Source: Hymenobacter sp. BT730
Lineage (GTDB): Bacteria > Bacteroidota > Bacteroidia > Cytophagales > Hymenobacteraceae
NCBI RefSeq assembly: GCF_030542105.1
Contig: NZ_JAUOFB010000004.1
Span: forward strand, 186,001-250,000
DNA: 64,000 bases
Reading direction: 5' to 3'
The position numbers were made by a program, and so were the translations under genes. Shown here one piece after another: positions 52,156 to 60,450 of this stretch (position 1 is the first letter of the stretch; every line of letters starts with the position of its first letter). The notes beneath the pieces were generated by a model. That model had not been told where the DNA came from. It made no database searches and was given only the letters and a program-made list of their open reading frames with translations.

Positions 52156-53265
52156 ATGAGCTCTCCTTACCTTACCCTTAACGTCGTTGAACTCACCCAG
52201 GAAACCCCCGACGCCGTTACCATCCACCTGGAGCACCCCGAGCGCCAACCAATTGCCTGTCAGCCGGGTCAGTTTCTGACCCTGATTTTGCCTTGTGGTG
52301 CGGGTGGAAAGAAAGAACGCCGCTCGTATTCGCTCAGCAGCACGCCTAACGAAGCGCCGCGTCTTTCGGTTACGGTAAAGCGGGTGCCTGGGGGCCTGGT
52401 CAGCAACTATTTGCTGGATACGGTACAGGTAGGCCAGCAAATGGAAGTAATGGCGCCGCTGGGCAATTTTACGCTCAAAACCGGCGCTAAAACGGCCCGT
52501 TCCTTGGTGCTGGTAGGGGCTGGCAGCGGTATTACACCCCTCATGAGCATGCTGAAAGCCGTGCTGCAGGAGGAGCCCCAAAGCCACGTGCTGCTGGTGT
52601 ATGGCAACCGCAATGAAGAATCCGTTATTTTCCGGCAGCAGCTGGCGCAGCTGGAAGCACAGTATGCCGGCCGCCTGCAGGTAGAGCATATTTACACCCA
52701 GCCTTCGCAACCTGTGGCTGCACACCAACATACCGGGCGCCTGAACCGAACCATGCTGCTACGTATTCTGGAGCAGCGCCACCAATTCCCGGCCGAGCAG
52801 GCAGAGTATTACCTTTGTGGCCCCGATGGCATGATGGCCGAAGCCAAAGCGGCCTTAGAACTGCTGGGAGTGCCCACCCCCAACATTCATCGGGAAAGCT
52901 TTATGGCAGCCGCCGACTCCAGTGAAGTGGCTGCCAACCAGCCCAACGGACACGGAGACGTTTCAGTAGCTACTGAGGATGATGCCACACAGCCCCGGAC
53001 CGTTACTATTCAATATGAAGGTTCTGAGTACTCCGTAGCTGTAGCAGCTGGCCAAACTATTCTGGAAGCTGCTCTGGATCAGGATATTGATTTGCCTTAT
53101 TCCTGCCAGGCCGGTTTATGTACGGCTTGCCGTGGGAAATGCCTGTCAGGCAAAGTACATTTGGATGAGCGCGAAGGATTATCTGACGCCGAGATGAAAC
53201 AAGGTTATGTGCTGGTATGCGTGGGCCACCCCCTTACCAGCGACGTTGTTATCGAAATCGGTTAA
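52156..53265 (+). CDS. paaE: Phenylacetyl-CoA epoxidase reductase (PaaE-like)
   Basis: A 369-residue FAD/2Fe-2S reductase. FAD-binding domain at about 1-110 (CQPGQFLTLILPCG, RRSYSLSSTPNE), NAD-binding domain at about 110-235 (LVLVGAGSGITPLMSMLKAVL, YLCGPDGMM), then a C-terminal plant-type ferredoxin (about 280-369) with the 2Fe-2S cysteines in YSCQAGLCTACRGKC and VLVCVG. It supplies electrons to the PaaABC oxygenase; the matching cluster is 3.1 kb downstream on the opposite strand. A TACTTTG box lies about 66 nt upstream of the ATG. Other aromatic oxygenases use similar reductases, but the paa neighbourhood supports PaaE. Confidence 0.85.
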   Translation: MSSPYLTLNVVELTQETPDAVTIHLEHPERQPIACQPGQFLTLILPCGAGGKKERRSYSLSSTPNEAPRLSVTVKRVPGGLVSNYLLDTVQVGQQMEVMAPLGNFTLKTGAKTARSLVLVGAGSGITPLMSMLKAVLQEEPQSHVLLVYGNRNEESVIFRQQLAQLEAQYAGRLQVEHIYTQPSQPVAAHQHTGRLNRTMLLRILEQRHQFPAEQAEYYLCGPDGMMAEAKAALELLGVPTPNIHRESFMAAADSSEVAANQPNGHGDVSVATEDDATQPRTVTIQYEGSEYSVAVAAGQTILEAALDQDIDLPYSCQAGLCTACRGKCLSGKVHLDEREGLSDAEMKQGYVLVCVGHPLTSDVVIEIG

Positions 53266-53304
53266 TTTTTCCTTAGGGTATTCTTCCGCGAAAACTCTTT
53301 TGCC

Positions 53305-55041
53305 ATGGTACACTCCCCCGAAGCCGCTCTGGCTACCGATACCCAGCGCCCGCCCCGTCATTACTTGCCTGAAAGCTTTCTGGTAAGTGACTGGGCTACC
53401 CTCGAGCCCTATTTCATAGAGCTGCGCGAACGGCCCCTGCTTTCTGCTGCTGAGCTAGAACGCTGGCTGCTGGATAGGAGCGAGCTGGAAAGCGTGCTGA
53501 GCGAGGACATGGCCTGGCGCTATATCCGCATGACCTGTGACACGCAGGATGCCGGCCGGGCGGAAGCGTTTCAATACTTTGTAAGCGAGATTGAGCCCAA
53601 AGTAGCCCCTTACGACCACGCCCTCAACGAAAAGATGATGGCCTCGGAGTTCTTGGGCCAGCTGGACGAACAGCGCTACCGCGTGTTTATCCGCTCCGTG
53701 CGCCAGGCATTGGAAATCTACCGCGAGGCGAACATTCCCCTTAAAACTGAAATCAGTACCAAGCAGCAGCAATATGCCGCTACCGTGGGCGCTATGACGG
53801 TAACGCTGGATGGGGAAGAAATGACCCTGCCCCGCGCCGCCGACCGCCTGAAGAACCCGAACCGCGCCGTGCGGGAGGAAGCGTACCGGGCAGTGCAGGA
53901 GCGCCGCTTGCAGGATGCGGTGCCTCTGGATACGCTCTTCACGGAGTTGGTGCAGTTGCGCCACCAGATGGCCCTCAATGCCGACTTCTCCAACTTCCGC
54001 GACTACATGTTCGCGGCCCTGGGGCGCTTCGACTACACCCCGCAGGACTGCAAACATTTCCACCAGGCCATCCGGGAAACCGTAGTTCCGCTCATTGATG
54101 ACCTGGACCTGGCCCGCCGCCAGGATCTGGCTTTGCCGGAGCTGCGCCCCTGGGATTTGGATGTGGACGTAAGTGGCAAAGCTCCCCTGCACCCGTTTGA
54201 AACCGGCGAAGAGCTGTTAGATAAAACTATTACCGTATTCGAGCGCCTCGACCCCTTCCTGAGCGACTGTCTGCGCACCATGCGCCAGATGGGCAACCTG
54301 GATCTGGAGTCGCGCAAAGGCAAAGCCCCGGGCGGCTACAACTACCCGCTGGACGAAACCGGGGTGCCCTTCATCTTCATGAATGCCACTTCTTCGCTGC
54401 GCGATGTGGTGACGATGCTGCATGAAGGCGGCCATGCGGTGCATAGTTTCCTCACGCGTCGCTTGCCGCTGTCAGCGGATAAACATCCACCATCCGAAGT
54501 AGCCGAGCTGGCTTCGATGAGCATGGAGCTGATGAGCATGGACCATTGGGACGTGTTTTTCTCAGACCCGGAGGAGCTACGCCGTGCCAAGAAAACACAC
54601 CTGGAAAGCGTGCTGGAAACCTTCCCGTGGGTAGCCACTATTGATAAATTTCAGCACTGGATTTACGAGAATCCGCAGCATACGGAAGAAGAGCGGCACC
54701 AGAGTTGGATTACTATCTTCAATGAGTTTAATCAGCGCACAGTAAGCTGGCAGGGCCTGGAGAAATACAAGCCATACCTCTGGCAAAAGCAGTTGCACCT
54801 CTACGAAGTACCCTTCTATTACATAGAATACGCCATGGCTCAGTTGGGCGCCATTGCCGTATGGCGCAACTTCCGCCAGAACCCCCAACAGGGGTTGGCT
54901 GCCTATAAGCGTGCCTTAGCACTGGGCTACACTGCTCCCATCGGGGAGATATATGCCGCCGCCGGCATCCGCTTCGATTTCAGCACCGAGTACCTGCGTA
55001 CGCTGGCTGATTTTGTGCATGATGAAATGGCGAAACTCTAG
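53305..55041 (+). CDS. M3 family oligoendopeptidase
   Basis: A 578-residue zinc peptidase (PepF-like). The HEGGH motif (His373, Glu374, His377) in MLHEGGHAVHSFL is followed about 25 residues on by SEVAELASMSMELMSMD, whose first Glu is the third ligand. The N-terminal half contains the family's helical domain (EALRVREEAYRAVQERR-like region) and GGYNYPLDETGVPFIFMNATSSLRDV before the active site. Cuts short peptides in the cytoplasm. It starts 39 nt after paaE, so the two may be co-transcribed; no functional link is obvious. Confidence 0.92.
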   Translation: MVHSPEAALATDTQRPPRHYLPESFLVSDWATLEPYFIELRERPLLSAAELERWLLDRSELESVLSEDMAWRYIRMTCDTQDAGRAEAFQYFVSEIEPKVAPYDHALNEKMMASEFLGQLDEQRYRVFIRSVRQALEIYREANIPLKTEISTKQQQYAATVGAMTVTLDGEEMTLPRAADRLKNPNRAVREEAYRAVQERRLQDAVPLDTLFTELVQLRHQMALNADFSNFRDYMFAALGRFDYTPQDCKHFHQAIRETVVPLIDDLDLARRQDLALPELRPWDLDVDVSGKAPLHPFETGEELLDKTITVFERLDPFLSDCLRTMRQMGNLDLESRKGKAPGGYNYPLDETGVPFIFMNATSSLRDVVTMLHEGGHAVHSFLTRRLPLSADKHPPSEVAELASMSMELMSMDHWDVFFSDPEELRRAKKTHLESVLETFPWVATIDKFQHWIYENPQHTEEERHQSWITIFNEFNQRTVSWQGLEKYKPYLWQKQLHLYEVPFYYIEYAMAQLGAIAVWRNFRQNPQQGLAAYKRALALGYTAPIGEIYAAAGIRFDFSTEYLRTLADFVHDEMAKL

Positions 55042-55100
55042 CCTTTACCCATTAAAAAAGCCGCTGTATACCTAGAGCGGCTTTTTTAATGGGTAAAGGC
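55041..55100. terminator. Bidirectional terminator
   Basis: A perfect 25-bp stem (GCCTTTACCCATTAAAAAAG...) around a 10-nt loop, between convergent genes ending at 55041 and 55111. Confidence 0.92.
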
Positions 55101-55110
55101 GAAAGAGAAC

Positions 55111-55437
55111 TTAATTCTGAGGAGAAGGAGAAACCGGCTGAATGCAGGTTAATCGTACTGTTTCCCCTACCATACAAATACTAACAGCAGACTCCAGTTC
55201 ATAGGCTATATACAGCTTCTCCTCATCGTGCGGGGTGTAAGCTTGCCAGACAGGGCCCAGAGGCTCGAGACGCTGCCCGTCGCTTAGCTCCAGTACCATA
55301 CGGCAGCCGTCCAACCCAGTCAGGTCGCGGACGGTTACCAACGTGGTGCAATCGGGCGCGGCCTCCTCATGGGCACAGCCGGGCAGCAGGGAAGTTGCTA
55401 GCATTAAGAGGAGCAGAGGGCGGAATAGAGTACGCAT
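55111..55437 (-). CDS. Small hypothetical lipoprotein
   Basis: A 108-residue predicted lipoprotein: signal MRTLFRPLLLLMLATSLLPGC with Cys21. The mature part has four more Cys (PDCTTLV, DGCRMVL, SICMVG, LTCIQP), which could form two disulfides, and a small beta-sandwich composition. No family recognised. Start at 55437 follows the lipobox; the ORF to 55500 only adds a non-natural extension. It is separated from the next upstream gene by a terminator, so it probably has its own promoter. Confidence 0.7.
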   Translation of the reverse strand: MRTLFRPLLLLMLATSLLPGCAHEEAAPDCTTLVTVRDLTGLDGCRMVLELSDGQRLEPLGPVWQAYTPHDEEKLYIAYELESAVSICMVGETVRLTCIQPVSPSPQN

Positions 55438-55500
55438 GTTGCTATAGATATGATAGGTAGATTTATTTAGACGATTTACTAAGTGCAGATAAGGTTGCAT

Positions 55501-55545
55501 AGCAACGCCCTGTCTCCTGATTTTTACAGGAAGCAGGGCGTTGCT
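55501..55545 (-). terminator. Terminator after the 56151 gene
   Basis: AGCAACGCCCTG pairs with CAGGGCGTTGCT (55534-55545), with an inner CCTG/CAGG pair. It lies 18 nt past the stop at 55564. Confidence 0.85.
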
Positions 55546-55563
55546 TGCGAGTCGACGAACAAG

Positions 55564-56151
55564 TTACTGCTGAATAGTAAACAGCGGCAGGGGTTTCAAT
55601 TTGGCGTATTTCCCTCCCAGCTGTGTTATCTCAGGTTGATGCACCTGCAGATAGTCATTGAAGCGTTTAGCGGCTTGGTCATAGCGCAGCCGGTAAGCAA
55701 CCACTTCTGCATCGTATTGCTGAATGCCCTCGGTGAGGTTGCGTACCAGCTCACTTTTCTGGCCTGTTTCCGGCATTGCTACGGCATACACCGCCCGCAG
55801 AACTGAATCCTGCGCGGCGTCATACACATCAATCCGGGTAGATTCCTGCATGCTTTGCTGATTGTAGCGCAGGCCTTTCAGCCGGTTGTTCGCTTTCAGC
55901 AATTCTTTTAACTGAGAACGGTCGGAGCCAGGCTGGTTTTCTAATTCACGGATTATCTGGCGGGTGGCACTATGCTTGGCATTATCACTGGTAATCATTT
56001 CCGTCCAGCGCGCTTCCACGGTGTCTTGCAGTACACTGAGCTGGGCTTTGGCAGCGGCTGGAGAAGCCGGATCTATAGGAGCAGGGGTTCGGTTACAGGC
56101 CTCGAGGCCGGCTATGAGCAGGAACAGCGCCAGCGGCAGGATTTTTTTCAT
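55564..56151 (-). CDS. Hypothetical lipoprotein, coiled-coil rich
   Basis: A 195-residue predicted lipoprotein. Signal MKKILPLALFLLIAGLEAC with Cys19 at the lipobox. The mature part is almost wholly helical (VLQDTVEARWTEMITSDNAKHSATRQIIRELENQ, ELVRNLTEGIQQYDAEVVAYRLRYDQAAKRFNDYL). The last part has a LemA-like periodicity (Y-x-x-A-x-x-R-F-N-D-Y), but no further LemA signature, so this is only a weak similarity. It is 51 nt after paaD on the same strand, possibly by read-through rather than function. Confidence 0.65.
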   Translation of the reverse strand: MKKILPLALFLLIAGLEACNRTPAPIDPASPAAAKAQLSVLQDTVEARWTEMITSDNAKHSATRQIIRELENQPGSDRSQLKELLKANNRLKGLRYNQQSMQESTRIDVYDAAQDSVLRAVYAVAMPETGQKSELVRNLTEGIQQYDAEVVAYRLRYDQAAKRFNDYLQVHQPEITQLGGKYAKLKPLPLFTIQQ

Positions 56152-56202
56152 GAAAGCAGTAACGCCGCAAACGGCGAAATAGTGAGATAAGAGCGAAGAA
56201 AA

Positions 56203-56682
56203 TTAAACGGGCTTAAACTGCTCAAACATCTGCCGGCAATTGTGGCAGTAGTGCATGGAGCGGCAGAGCGTAGCGCCAAAGGGCGTGCGCATTTCCGTAT
56301 TCTGGCTGTTACAATAAGGACAGGTAGCGTACTCCAGAATATCCAGATCCAGCACTTGGTTATAAACTGGCGGAGGCGCCAGCCCAAAATTCTTCAATGC
56401 CAGGCGCCCTTTCTCGCTCACCATGTTGGTATTCCAGGGTTCCTCGAAGCTCATTTCAATCTGCACGTTCTCTACGCCGTGCGCATGCAGCACCCGCTCC
56501 ACGTCGCGCTGCATATAGTCCATGGCCGGGCACCCAGAAAAGGTAGGCGTCATCTTCACCAGCACGCCCCCGTTTTCCTGCAGCACCACATCCCGGATAA
56601 CCCCTAAGTCTACCAGTGAAAGCACCGGTATTTCGGGGTCCTTCACTTCTTCCAGCCAAGTCAGTATAGTGGGCTTATCCAT
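56203..56682 (-). CDS. paaD: Phenylacetyl-CoA epoxidase accessory protein PaaD
   Basis: A 159-residue protein with an MIP18/DUF59 domain at about 1-95 (LEEVKDPEIPVLSLVDLGVIRDV, MTPTFSGCPAMDYMQRDV) and a zinc-ribbon-like C-terminus (CPYC at about 118-121, CHNC at about 146-149). PaaD is needed for assembly of the epoxidase, presumably its iron-sulfur or di-iron centre. ATG 56682 begins the conserved part; an in-frame ATG at 56709 lies on the inverted repeat. Last gene of the paa cluster. Confidence 0.88.
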   Translation of the reverse strand: MDKPTILTWLEEVKDPEIPVLSLVDLGVIRDVVLQENGGVLVKMTPTFSGCPAMDYMQRDVERVLHAHGVENVQIEMSFEEPWNTNMVSEKGRLALKNFGLAPPPVYNQVLDLDILEYATCPYCNSQNTEMRTPFGATLCRSMHYCHNCRQMFEQFKPV

Positions 56683-56707
56683 CGTAGTTGCCGTTAGAAT
56701 AGGCGTC

Positions 56708-56788
56708 ATGCTAAGCTTGTCGAAGCATCTTGCTTGTGTGGTACACCCACCCACCGAAGCGCGCAAGATGCTTCGACAAGCTTAGCAT
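56708..56788. repeat. Palindromic repeat with 26-bp arms (between paaC and paaD)
   Basis: Arms 56708-56733 and 56763-56788 are perfectly complementary (core AAGCTTGTCGAAGCATCTTG), around a 29-nt loop. It lies between the paaC stop (56804) and the paaD start (56682). The core resembles dispersed palindromic repeats common in Bacteroidota. Confidence 0.85.
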
Positions 56789-56803
56789 AACTCGTAAAGT
56801 AGC

Positions 56804-57559
56804 TTACCAATCAGCCGTGGGGTCGAGGCGGAATACTTCGGCCATTTCGTCCAGCAGGGGCTGCAGGAATTCGGTGTGTTCCCCAGTACGGCCGCCGTAC
56901 ACGGGCGTTAGGATCTGCAGATCGGGCATTTGTAAGGCCGTCTGGCTGAGGATAGCACGGATGCTTTCTTCCCAGCGGGCTTTCAGCGCATCTTCACCAA
57001 TGAAAATACCTTCAGCAATAATAGCTTCTTCCTGCTCCGTTTTCTCAAACAAACCCAGCGCATAAGGTAACGTGTAGTCCAAGGACTGTTGCAGGCGTGC
57101 AATAGCCTCTTCGGTGCTGGAGCCCAAGCGCTTTACCCAGGTATTGGCGTGCAGCACGTGGTATTTTAGCTCACCTTTCAGCTTGCGGGCTACCTGCGCC
57201 AGCGGCTCATAGCTGCTCTGGCCCAGGGCCTCAAAACGTAGCAACTCGGCGTGGTCGTAGAGGAAGTGGCGAATCAGGCTGAAGTCATACTCGCCGATTG
57301 GCAACTCTACCAGCTGGCAGCAGTGAAATTGTGGGGCGTTGCGGGTGAAAGCTACCGTATCCGGCTCCGCTTCGCCTAACTGATTCAGCAGTAAATACAG
57401 CTGCAAACTGTGGCCTAGCTTGTCCTGCGCCATGGAGGAAAAGGCTATGTCTTCCTCCAGAATCGGGCCCAGGCCATTCCATTCGGAGTTGCGGTGACCC
57501 AGAATCAGCTGGTCGTCGGCGAGGCGGTACAGGAGGTTTTTGAGTGCGGCTTGGTTCAC
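56804..57559 (-). CDS. paaC: Phenylacetyl-CoA epoxidase structural subunit PaaC
   Basis: A 251-residue ferritin-like subunit that binds PaaA and stabilises it but lacks the full set of iron ligands. Seen: LADDQLILGHRNSEWNGLGPILEEDIAFSSMAQDKLGHSLQLY near the start, LPIGEYDFSLIRHFLYDHAELLRFEAL, LKYHVLHANTWVKRLG. It starts 5 nt after paaB, so translation is tightly coupled. The length and motifs match the family. Confidence 0.93.
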   Translation of the reverse strand: MNQAALKNLLYRLADDQLILGHRNSEWNGLGPILEEDIAFSSMAQDKLGHSLQLYLLLNQLGEAEPDTVAFTRNAPQFHCCQLVELPIGEYDFSLIRHFLYDHAELLRFEALGQSSYEPLAQVARKLKGELKYHVLHANTWVKRLGSSTEEAIARLQQSLDYTLPYALGLFEKTEQEEAIIAEGIFIGEDALKARWEESIRAILSQTALQMPDLQILTPVYGGRTGEHTEFLQPLLDEMAEVFRLDPTADW

Positions 57560-57564
57560 GACGT

Positions 57565-58242
57565 TCAGGCTTGGGGAGCGTTTGGCTGTTGTTCTTGTTT
57601 GAAGCGCTCAATGCGGTCCTGCACACGGTACGCCATAGCTTCCCGGTACTTTTTCTCCGGATTGGTGGCCCACATATCCTTGTCTTCTTCCTCGGAGTGC
57701 AACACATCCGCGGAGCGCACCACCCACACGTTTACCACGGGGCGCTGCTCACCAAACACAGCCTTAGCTATCTGCAGCGCCTGACCGGGCGTAGCGGCCC
57801 GTACCTTGCCAACATGCGTGTGCGCTTTGCCGCGCTTTTTCAGGTGGAAGATGTCGTAGTCTTCCTCGCCGGCCGCATATGCAGCGGCATCCTGCGCTTC
57901 CTCGGAAGGAGCAGTTGCCGGAACCTCGCCCCGGTCATCGGGCAGCGTGTCGTAAACCGATTCCGTGTCGCCCACATAGCCGGTCAGCTGAATGCTGGCG
58001 GTGGGCACTACCCACATGCCCGTGCAGGGAAAGCGGCGGCTATACTGCTCCTTAGCAAAGAGAAAGGCCACATCAGCAGAAGGGGCATGCACCGGGCCTA
58101 CATACACGTAGGCGGTGCCTTCCTTTTTCTGATGAAAGACTTCGTAGGTCTCAAACTGGTCCAGCAGAGCCTTGTCGGGCGGGGGAGGAGGAGCATCCGG
58201 CAAACCCAAACGGTTAATGCGCGGATCGAGGGAGTGGAGCAC
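57565..58242 (-). CDS. paaB: Phenylacetyl-CoA epoxidase subunit PaaB, tandem-duplicated
   Basis: A 225-residue protein made of two PaaB domains, against about 95 residues for the usual single-domain protein. Domain 1 (about 30-85): FETYEVFHQKKEGTAYVYVG, then APSADVAFLFAKEQYSRR and MWVVPTASI. Domain 2 (about 127-185): EDYDIFHLKKRGKAHTHVG, ATPGQALQIAKAVFGEQ and VWVVRSADVL, followed by the typical C-terminal DKDMWATNPEKKYREA. A Glu/Ala-rich linker joins them. PaaB holds the PaaAC complex together; the duplication could supply both subunits of its dimer in one chain. It lies between paaA and paaC. Confidence 0.88.
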   Translation of the reverse strand: MLHSLDPRINRLGLPDAPPPPPDKALLDQFETYEVFHQKKEGTAYVYVGPVHAPSADVAFLFAKEQYSRRFPCTGMWVVPTASIQLTGYVGDTESVYDTLPDDRGEVPATAPSEEAQDAAAYAAGEEDYDIFHLKKRGKAHTHVGKVRAATPGQALQIAKAVFGEQRPVVNVWVVRSADVLHSEEEDKDMWATNPEKKYREAMAYRVQDRIERFKQEQQPNAPQA

Positions 58243-58257
58243 TGGTGGGAAAATTAT

Positions 58258-58330
58258 GAAATATGAATTCTGAATGCCGAGGGGTGGGGCGGGGTGGGAC
58301 GCTTGCTCTACAATTCAGAACCCATATTTC
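58258..58330 (-). repeat. Imperfect hairpin between paaA and paaB
   Basis: GAAATATG-AA-TTCTGAAT (58258-58275) pairs with ATTCAGAA-CC-CATATTTC (58313-58330): 16 of 18 positions, with a 2-nt internal mismatch, around a GC-rich loop. It fills most of the 113-nt spacer; a likely intercistronic processing or stability element. Confidence 0.7.
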
Positions 58331-58355
58331 AATGCTTAAAAGAGCAGCCGGTGGG

Positions 58356-59345
58356 TTAGGCCAGCGGCTTTACATATTTGGCCTGGGGCGAGAGCAGCGC
58401 GCGGCGTACCCAGGCACCATTTTCTTCGGCGGCGCGGCGCACGGCCAGGCGCTCCTTGTTGCAGGGACCGTCGCCGTTAATCACGCGCTTGAAGTCTTCC
58501 CAGTCGGGCTCGGTGAACTCCCACTGGCCGGTTTCTTCGTTTTTGTGCAGGTTGGGGTCGGGCAGGGTGAGACCCAGCTCCCAGATTTTGGGCACGTACA
58601 TATCCAGGAACTGCTGGCGGCAGTCGTCGTTGGTGGCCATTTTCACCTTCCAGCGCATCAGGATTTCCGTGTGCGTGCTCATTTTGTCGGCGGGGCCGAA
58701 GAACGTCATGATGGCGGGCCACCAGCGGTTCAGGGCTTCCTGCATCATGCGGCGCTGGGTGGGCGTGCCGGTAGCCATGTGCGTTACGGCATCGTGGCCG
58801 TACTTCAGGTGGAAAGCTTCCTCGGCGCAAATTCGGTCCAGGGCCCGGCAGTAAGGACCGTAGCTGCCCTTGGCGTTGGCCAGCTGGTTTACGATGGCGC
58901 CGGCGTCAATCAGCCAGGAAATAACGTTGGAGTCGGCCCAGGTAGGGGTGGGGTAGTTGAAGACGTTGCTGTACTTCGACTTGCCGTTGATCAGGTCAGA
59001 CAGCATCTGCTCCCGGGTTTTACCCAGCGTCTCGGCGGCCGAATACAGTAGCTGCGCGTGGCCTACTTCGTCCTGCACTTTGGCCATTTGGGCCATTTTG
59101 CGGCGGAAGCCGGGCGCGCGGGTAATCCAGGTGCCTTCGGGCAGGGAGCCAATAATTTCCGAGTGCGCGTGCTGCTCAATCATGCGAATGAGCTGCTTGC
59201 GGTACAGGGCCGGCATCCAGTCCGAGGGCTCAATTTTTTCGCCCCGGGCAATGCGTGCCTCAAACTCGGCCAACAGAATCGGGTCTTCGTTTTCTAAGCC
59301 ATCGGCCTTCACCGGGGCTTCAAAAGTGTTTCCTCCGCCGTACAT
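58356..59345 (-). CDS. paaA: Phenylacetyl-CoA epoxidase catalytic subunit PaaA
   Basis: A 329-residue di-iron oxygenase that converts phenylacetyl-CoA to the ring 1,2-epoxide. Ferritin-like fold with the iron ligands in [14 protein letters not shown] (E-x-x-H) and [16 protein letters not shown] (E-E-x-x-H). Other family features: [30 protein letters not shown] and the start [22 protein letters not shown]. Needs PaaC for stability and PaaE for electrons, both present. It is first of paaABCD, 49 nt after a small unknown gene. Confidence 0.96.
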   Translation of the reverse strand: MYGGGNTFEAPVKADGLENEDPILLAEFEARIARGEKIEPSDWMPALYRKQLIRMIEQHAHSEIIGSLPEGTWITRAPGFRRKMAQMAKVQDEVGHAQLLYSAAETLGKTREQMLSDLINGKSKYSNVFNYPTPTWADSNVISWLIDAGAIVNQLANAKGSYGPYCRALDRICAEEAFHLKYGHDAVTHMATGTPTQRRMMQEALNRWWPAIMTFFGPADKMSTHTEILMRWKVKMATNDDCRQQFLDMYVPKIWELGLTLPDPNLHKNEETGQWEFTEPDWEDFKRVINGDGPCNKERLAVRRAAEENGAWVRRALLSPQAKYVKPLA

Positions 59346-59394
59346 AATGCGCTGGGGTAAAAAGGTGGGAAGTGAATTTATTGGGTGGGGCCGG

Positions 59395-59673
59395 CTAGTC
59401 GCCGATTAGTACGAGGTTGTTGTCAGAATCAAATTTGAAATCTGCTAAGCTTTCTAATGTATCTGCCGAAACGGGCATTTTAGATTTCTGTAAGCCTTGT
59501 AAAAGGGGTAAACGGTGATTTTCGTGAAGGACCGTACGACCATATACATCGATTTGCAAACCTGTTTGCTGTTGAACATAGTTTAAGGCGTCCTGAATAG
59601 AAGCATTATCATAGTTCAGGCTACCAAGCAGCAGCTTAGATTTTCCATTTATGGTATAAATCTCCAACGCCAT
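59395..59673 (-). CDS. Small hypothetical protein inside the paa operon
   Basis: A 92-residue soluble protein with no recognised family. Start ATG 59673 (an upstream GTG adds three residues). It shows short beta strands and helices ([47 protein letters not shown]) and no Cys. Base composition is clearly more AT-rich than its neighbours, which could mean later acquisition. It sits between the TetR gene (14 nt) and paaA (49 nt) on the same strand, so it is probably co-transcribed. Confidence 0.55.
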   Translation of the reverse strand: MALEIYTINGKSKLLLGSLNYDNASIQDALNYVQQQTGLQIDVYGRTVLHENHRLPLLQGLQKSKMPVSADTLESLADFKFDSDNNLVLIGD

Positions 59674-59687
59674 AATTCTCACAACGC

Positions 59688-60272
59688 TTAAATTGTTAAA
59701 AGCCCGCGCAACAGCTGCTCCGCCAGGCGGTGCGCTATGTCATCGGGGCTGAGTTTGCCGTTGGGTTTGTACCAGGTAGGCAGCCAGTTCAGGCTGGCCA
59801 GAAGCGTAAGCGTGGCAAAGCCGGCATCGGGAGCATGTAGCTCTCCGGTGGTAAGGCCCTGCTGAATCAACTCGTGAAAACCAGTTTCGTACCGCTCACG
59901 CAGGGTGAGAAACTCCGTGCGGGCCGGCTCCGAGAGGTGGCGCCACTCGTGCAGAAATACTGCGGAAGCAGCCACGTCCTGGGTAAGCACGCGCACATGG
60001 CTTTCAATGGCCCGGCGCAGCTGCTCTGCAATCGTTTGCGCTTTATCGTATGTCGAGGCTTCAAATCCGGCAAAAAAAGCGTCGGCCAGCCGGAAGCAAA
60101 TCCGGTGCAGAATCTCCTCTTTACTGCGAATGTGCGAGTAAATGCTGCCAGCTTCAATACCTAAGGCCGAAGCCAACTCCCGCATACTGGTAGCCGCAAA
60201 GCCCCGTGACCGAAACAACGCCGTAGCGGTCTGGTCAATCTGTGCTTTGCGGGAGAGGGTTACGGATTCCAT
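59688..60272 (-). CDS. TetR-family regulator of the paa operon (PaaR-like)
   Basis: A 194-residue TetR-type repressor. N-terminal helix-turn-helix at about 25-45: QTATALFRSRGFAATSMRELASALGIEAGSIYSHIRSKEEIL. The C-terminal domain (about 60-190) is all-helical and would bind ligand, most likely phenylacetyl-CoA. Its own promoter holds a 14-bp palindrome matching the PaaR-type operator, so it should repress itself and everything downstream (unknown gene, paaA-D), which follow with short gaps on the same strand. It is upstream of the operon rather than divergent. Confidence 0.85.
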   Translation of the reverse strand: MESVTLSRKAQIDQTATALFRSRGFAATSMRELASALGIEAGSIYSHIRSKEEILHRICFRLADAFFAGFEASTYDKAQTIAEQLRRAIESHVRVLTQDVAASAVFLHEWRHLSEPARTEFLTLRERYETGFHELIQQGLTTGELHAPDAGFATLTLLASLNWLPTWYKPNGKLSPDDIAHRLAEQLLRGLLTI

Positions 60273-60282
60273 ACTAGGTCAA

Positions 60283-60314
60283 CAAAGATATGGTTCCTAA
60301 CGTTCGTTAGCAAA
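60283..60314 (-). promoter_or_regulatory. Promoter of the tetR-paa operon
   Basis: On the minus strand TTTG (60311-60314), 20 nt, TATCTTTG (60283-60290): a perfect Bacteroidota promoter 10 nt before the ATG at 60272. This is the only clear promoter found for the paa genes. Confidence 0.85.
60297..60310. promoter_or_regulatory. TetR/PaaR operator palindrome CTAACGTTCGTTAG
   Basis: A perfect 14-bp palindrome lying entirely between the -33 and -7 boxes. It fits the CNAACGNNCGTTNG pattern that I recall for the PaaR operator of Thermus. Binding here would block the promoter. Confidence 0.75.
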
Positions 60315-60396
60315 CGATTGTTGCCCGCCTTACTAGGGTACTACGCTCCACTCCGCATGTCAGTACTGGCTTCTGTCACCATATCTTCTCTAGCAA

Positions 60397-60428
60397 TTTC
60401 GGCCAGCGCGTAGACTATTGTACTTTTG
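60397..60428 (+). promoter_or_regulatory. Promoter of thiL
   Basis: TTTC (60397-60400), 20 nt, TACTTTTG (60421-60428). The start would be near 60434, leaving a 17-nt leader to the ATG at 60451, which supports that start. Confidence 0.7.
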
Positions 60429-60450
60429 CACCCTCATTTAATTGAATTCC

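Noticed and set aside
53455..54192. 245-residue ORF on the minus strand inside the M3 peptidase gene
   Set aside because: Antisense shadow; His/Val-rich composition and no recognisable domain.
55564..56151. LemA family assignment for the helical lipoprotein
   Set aside because: Only the last segment has a LemA-like spacing; the N-terminal LemA signature is missing.
58263..59051. 262-residue ORF on the plus strand opposite paaA
   Set aside because: Gly/Val-rich shadow caused by GC-rich codons of paaA; no family match.
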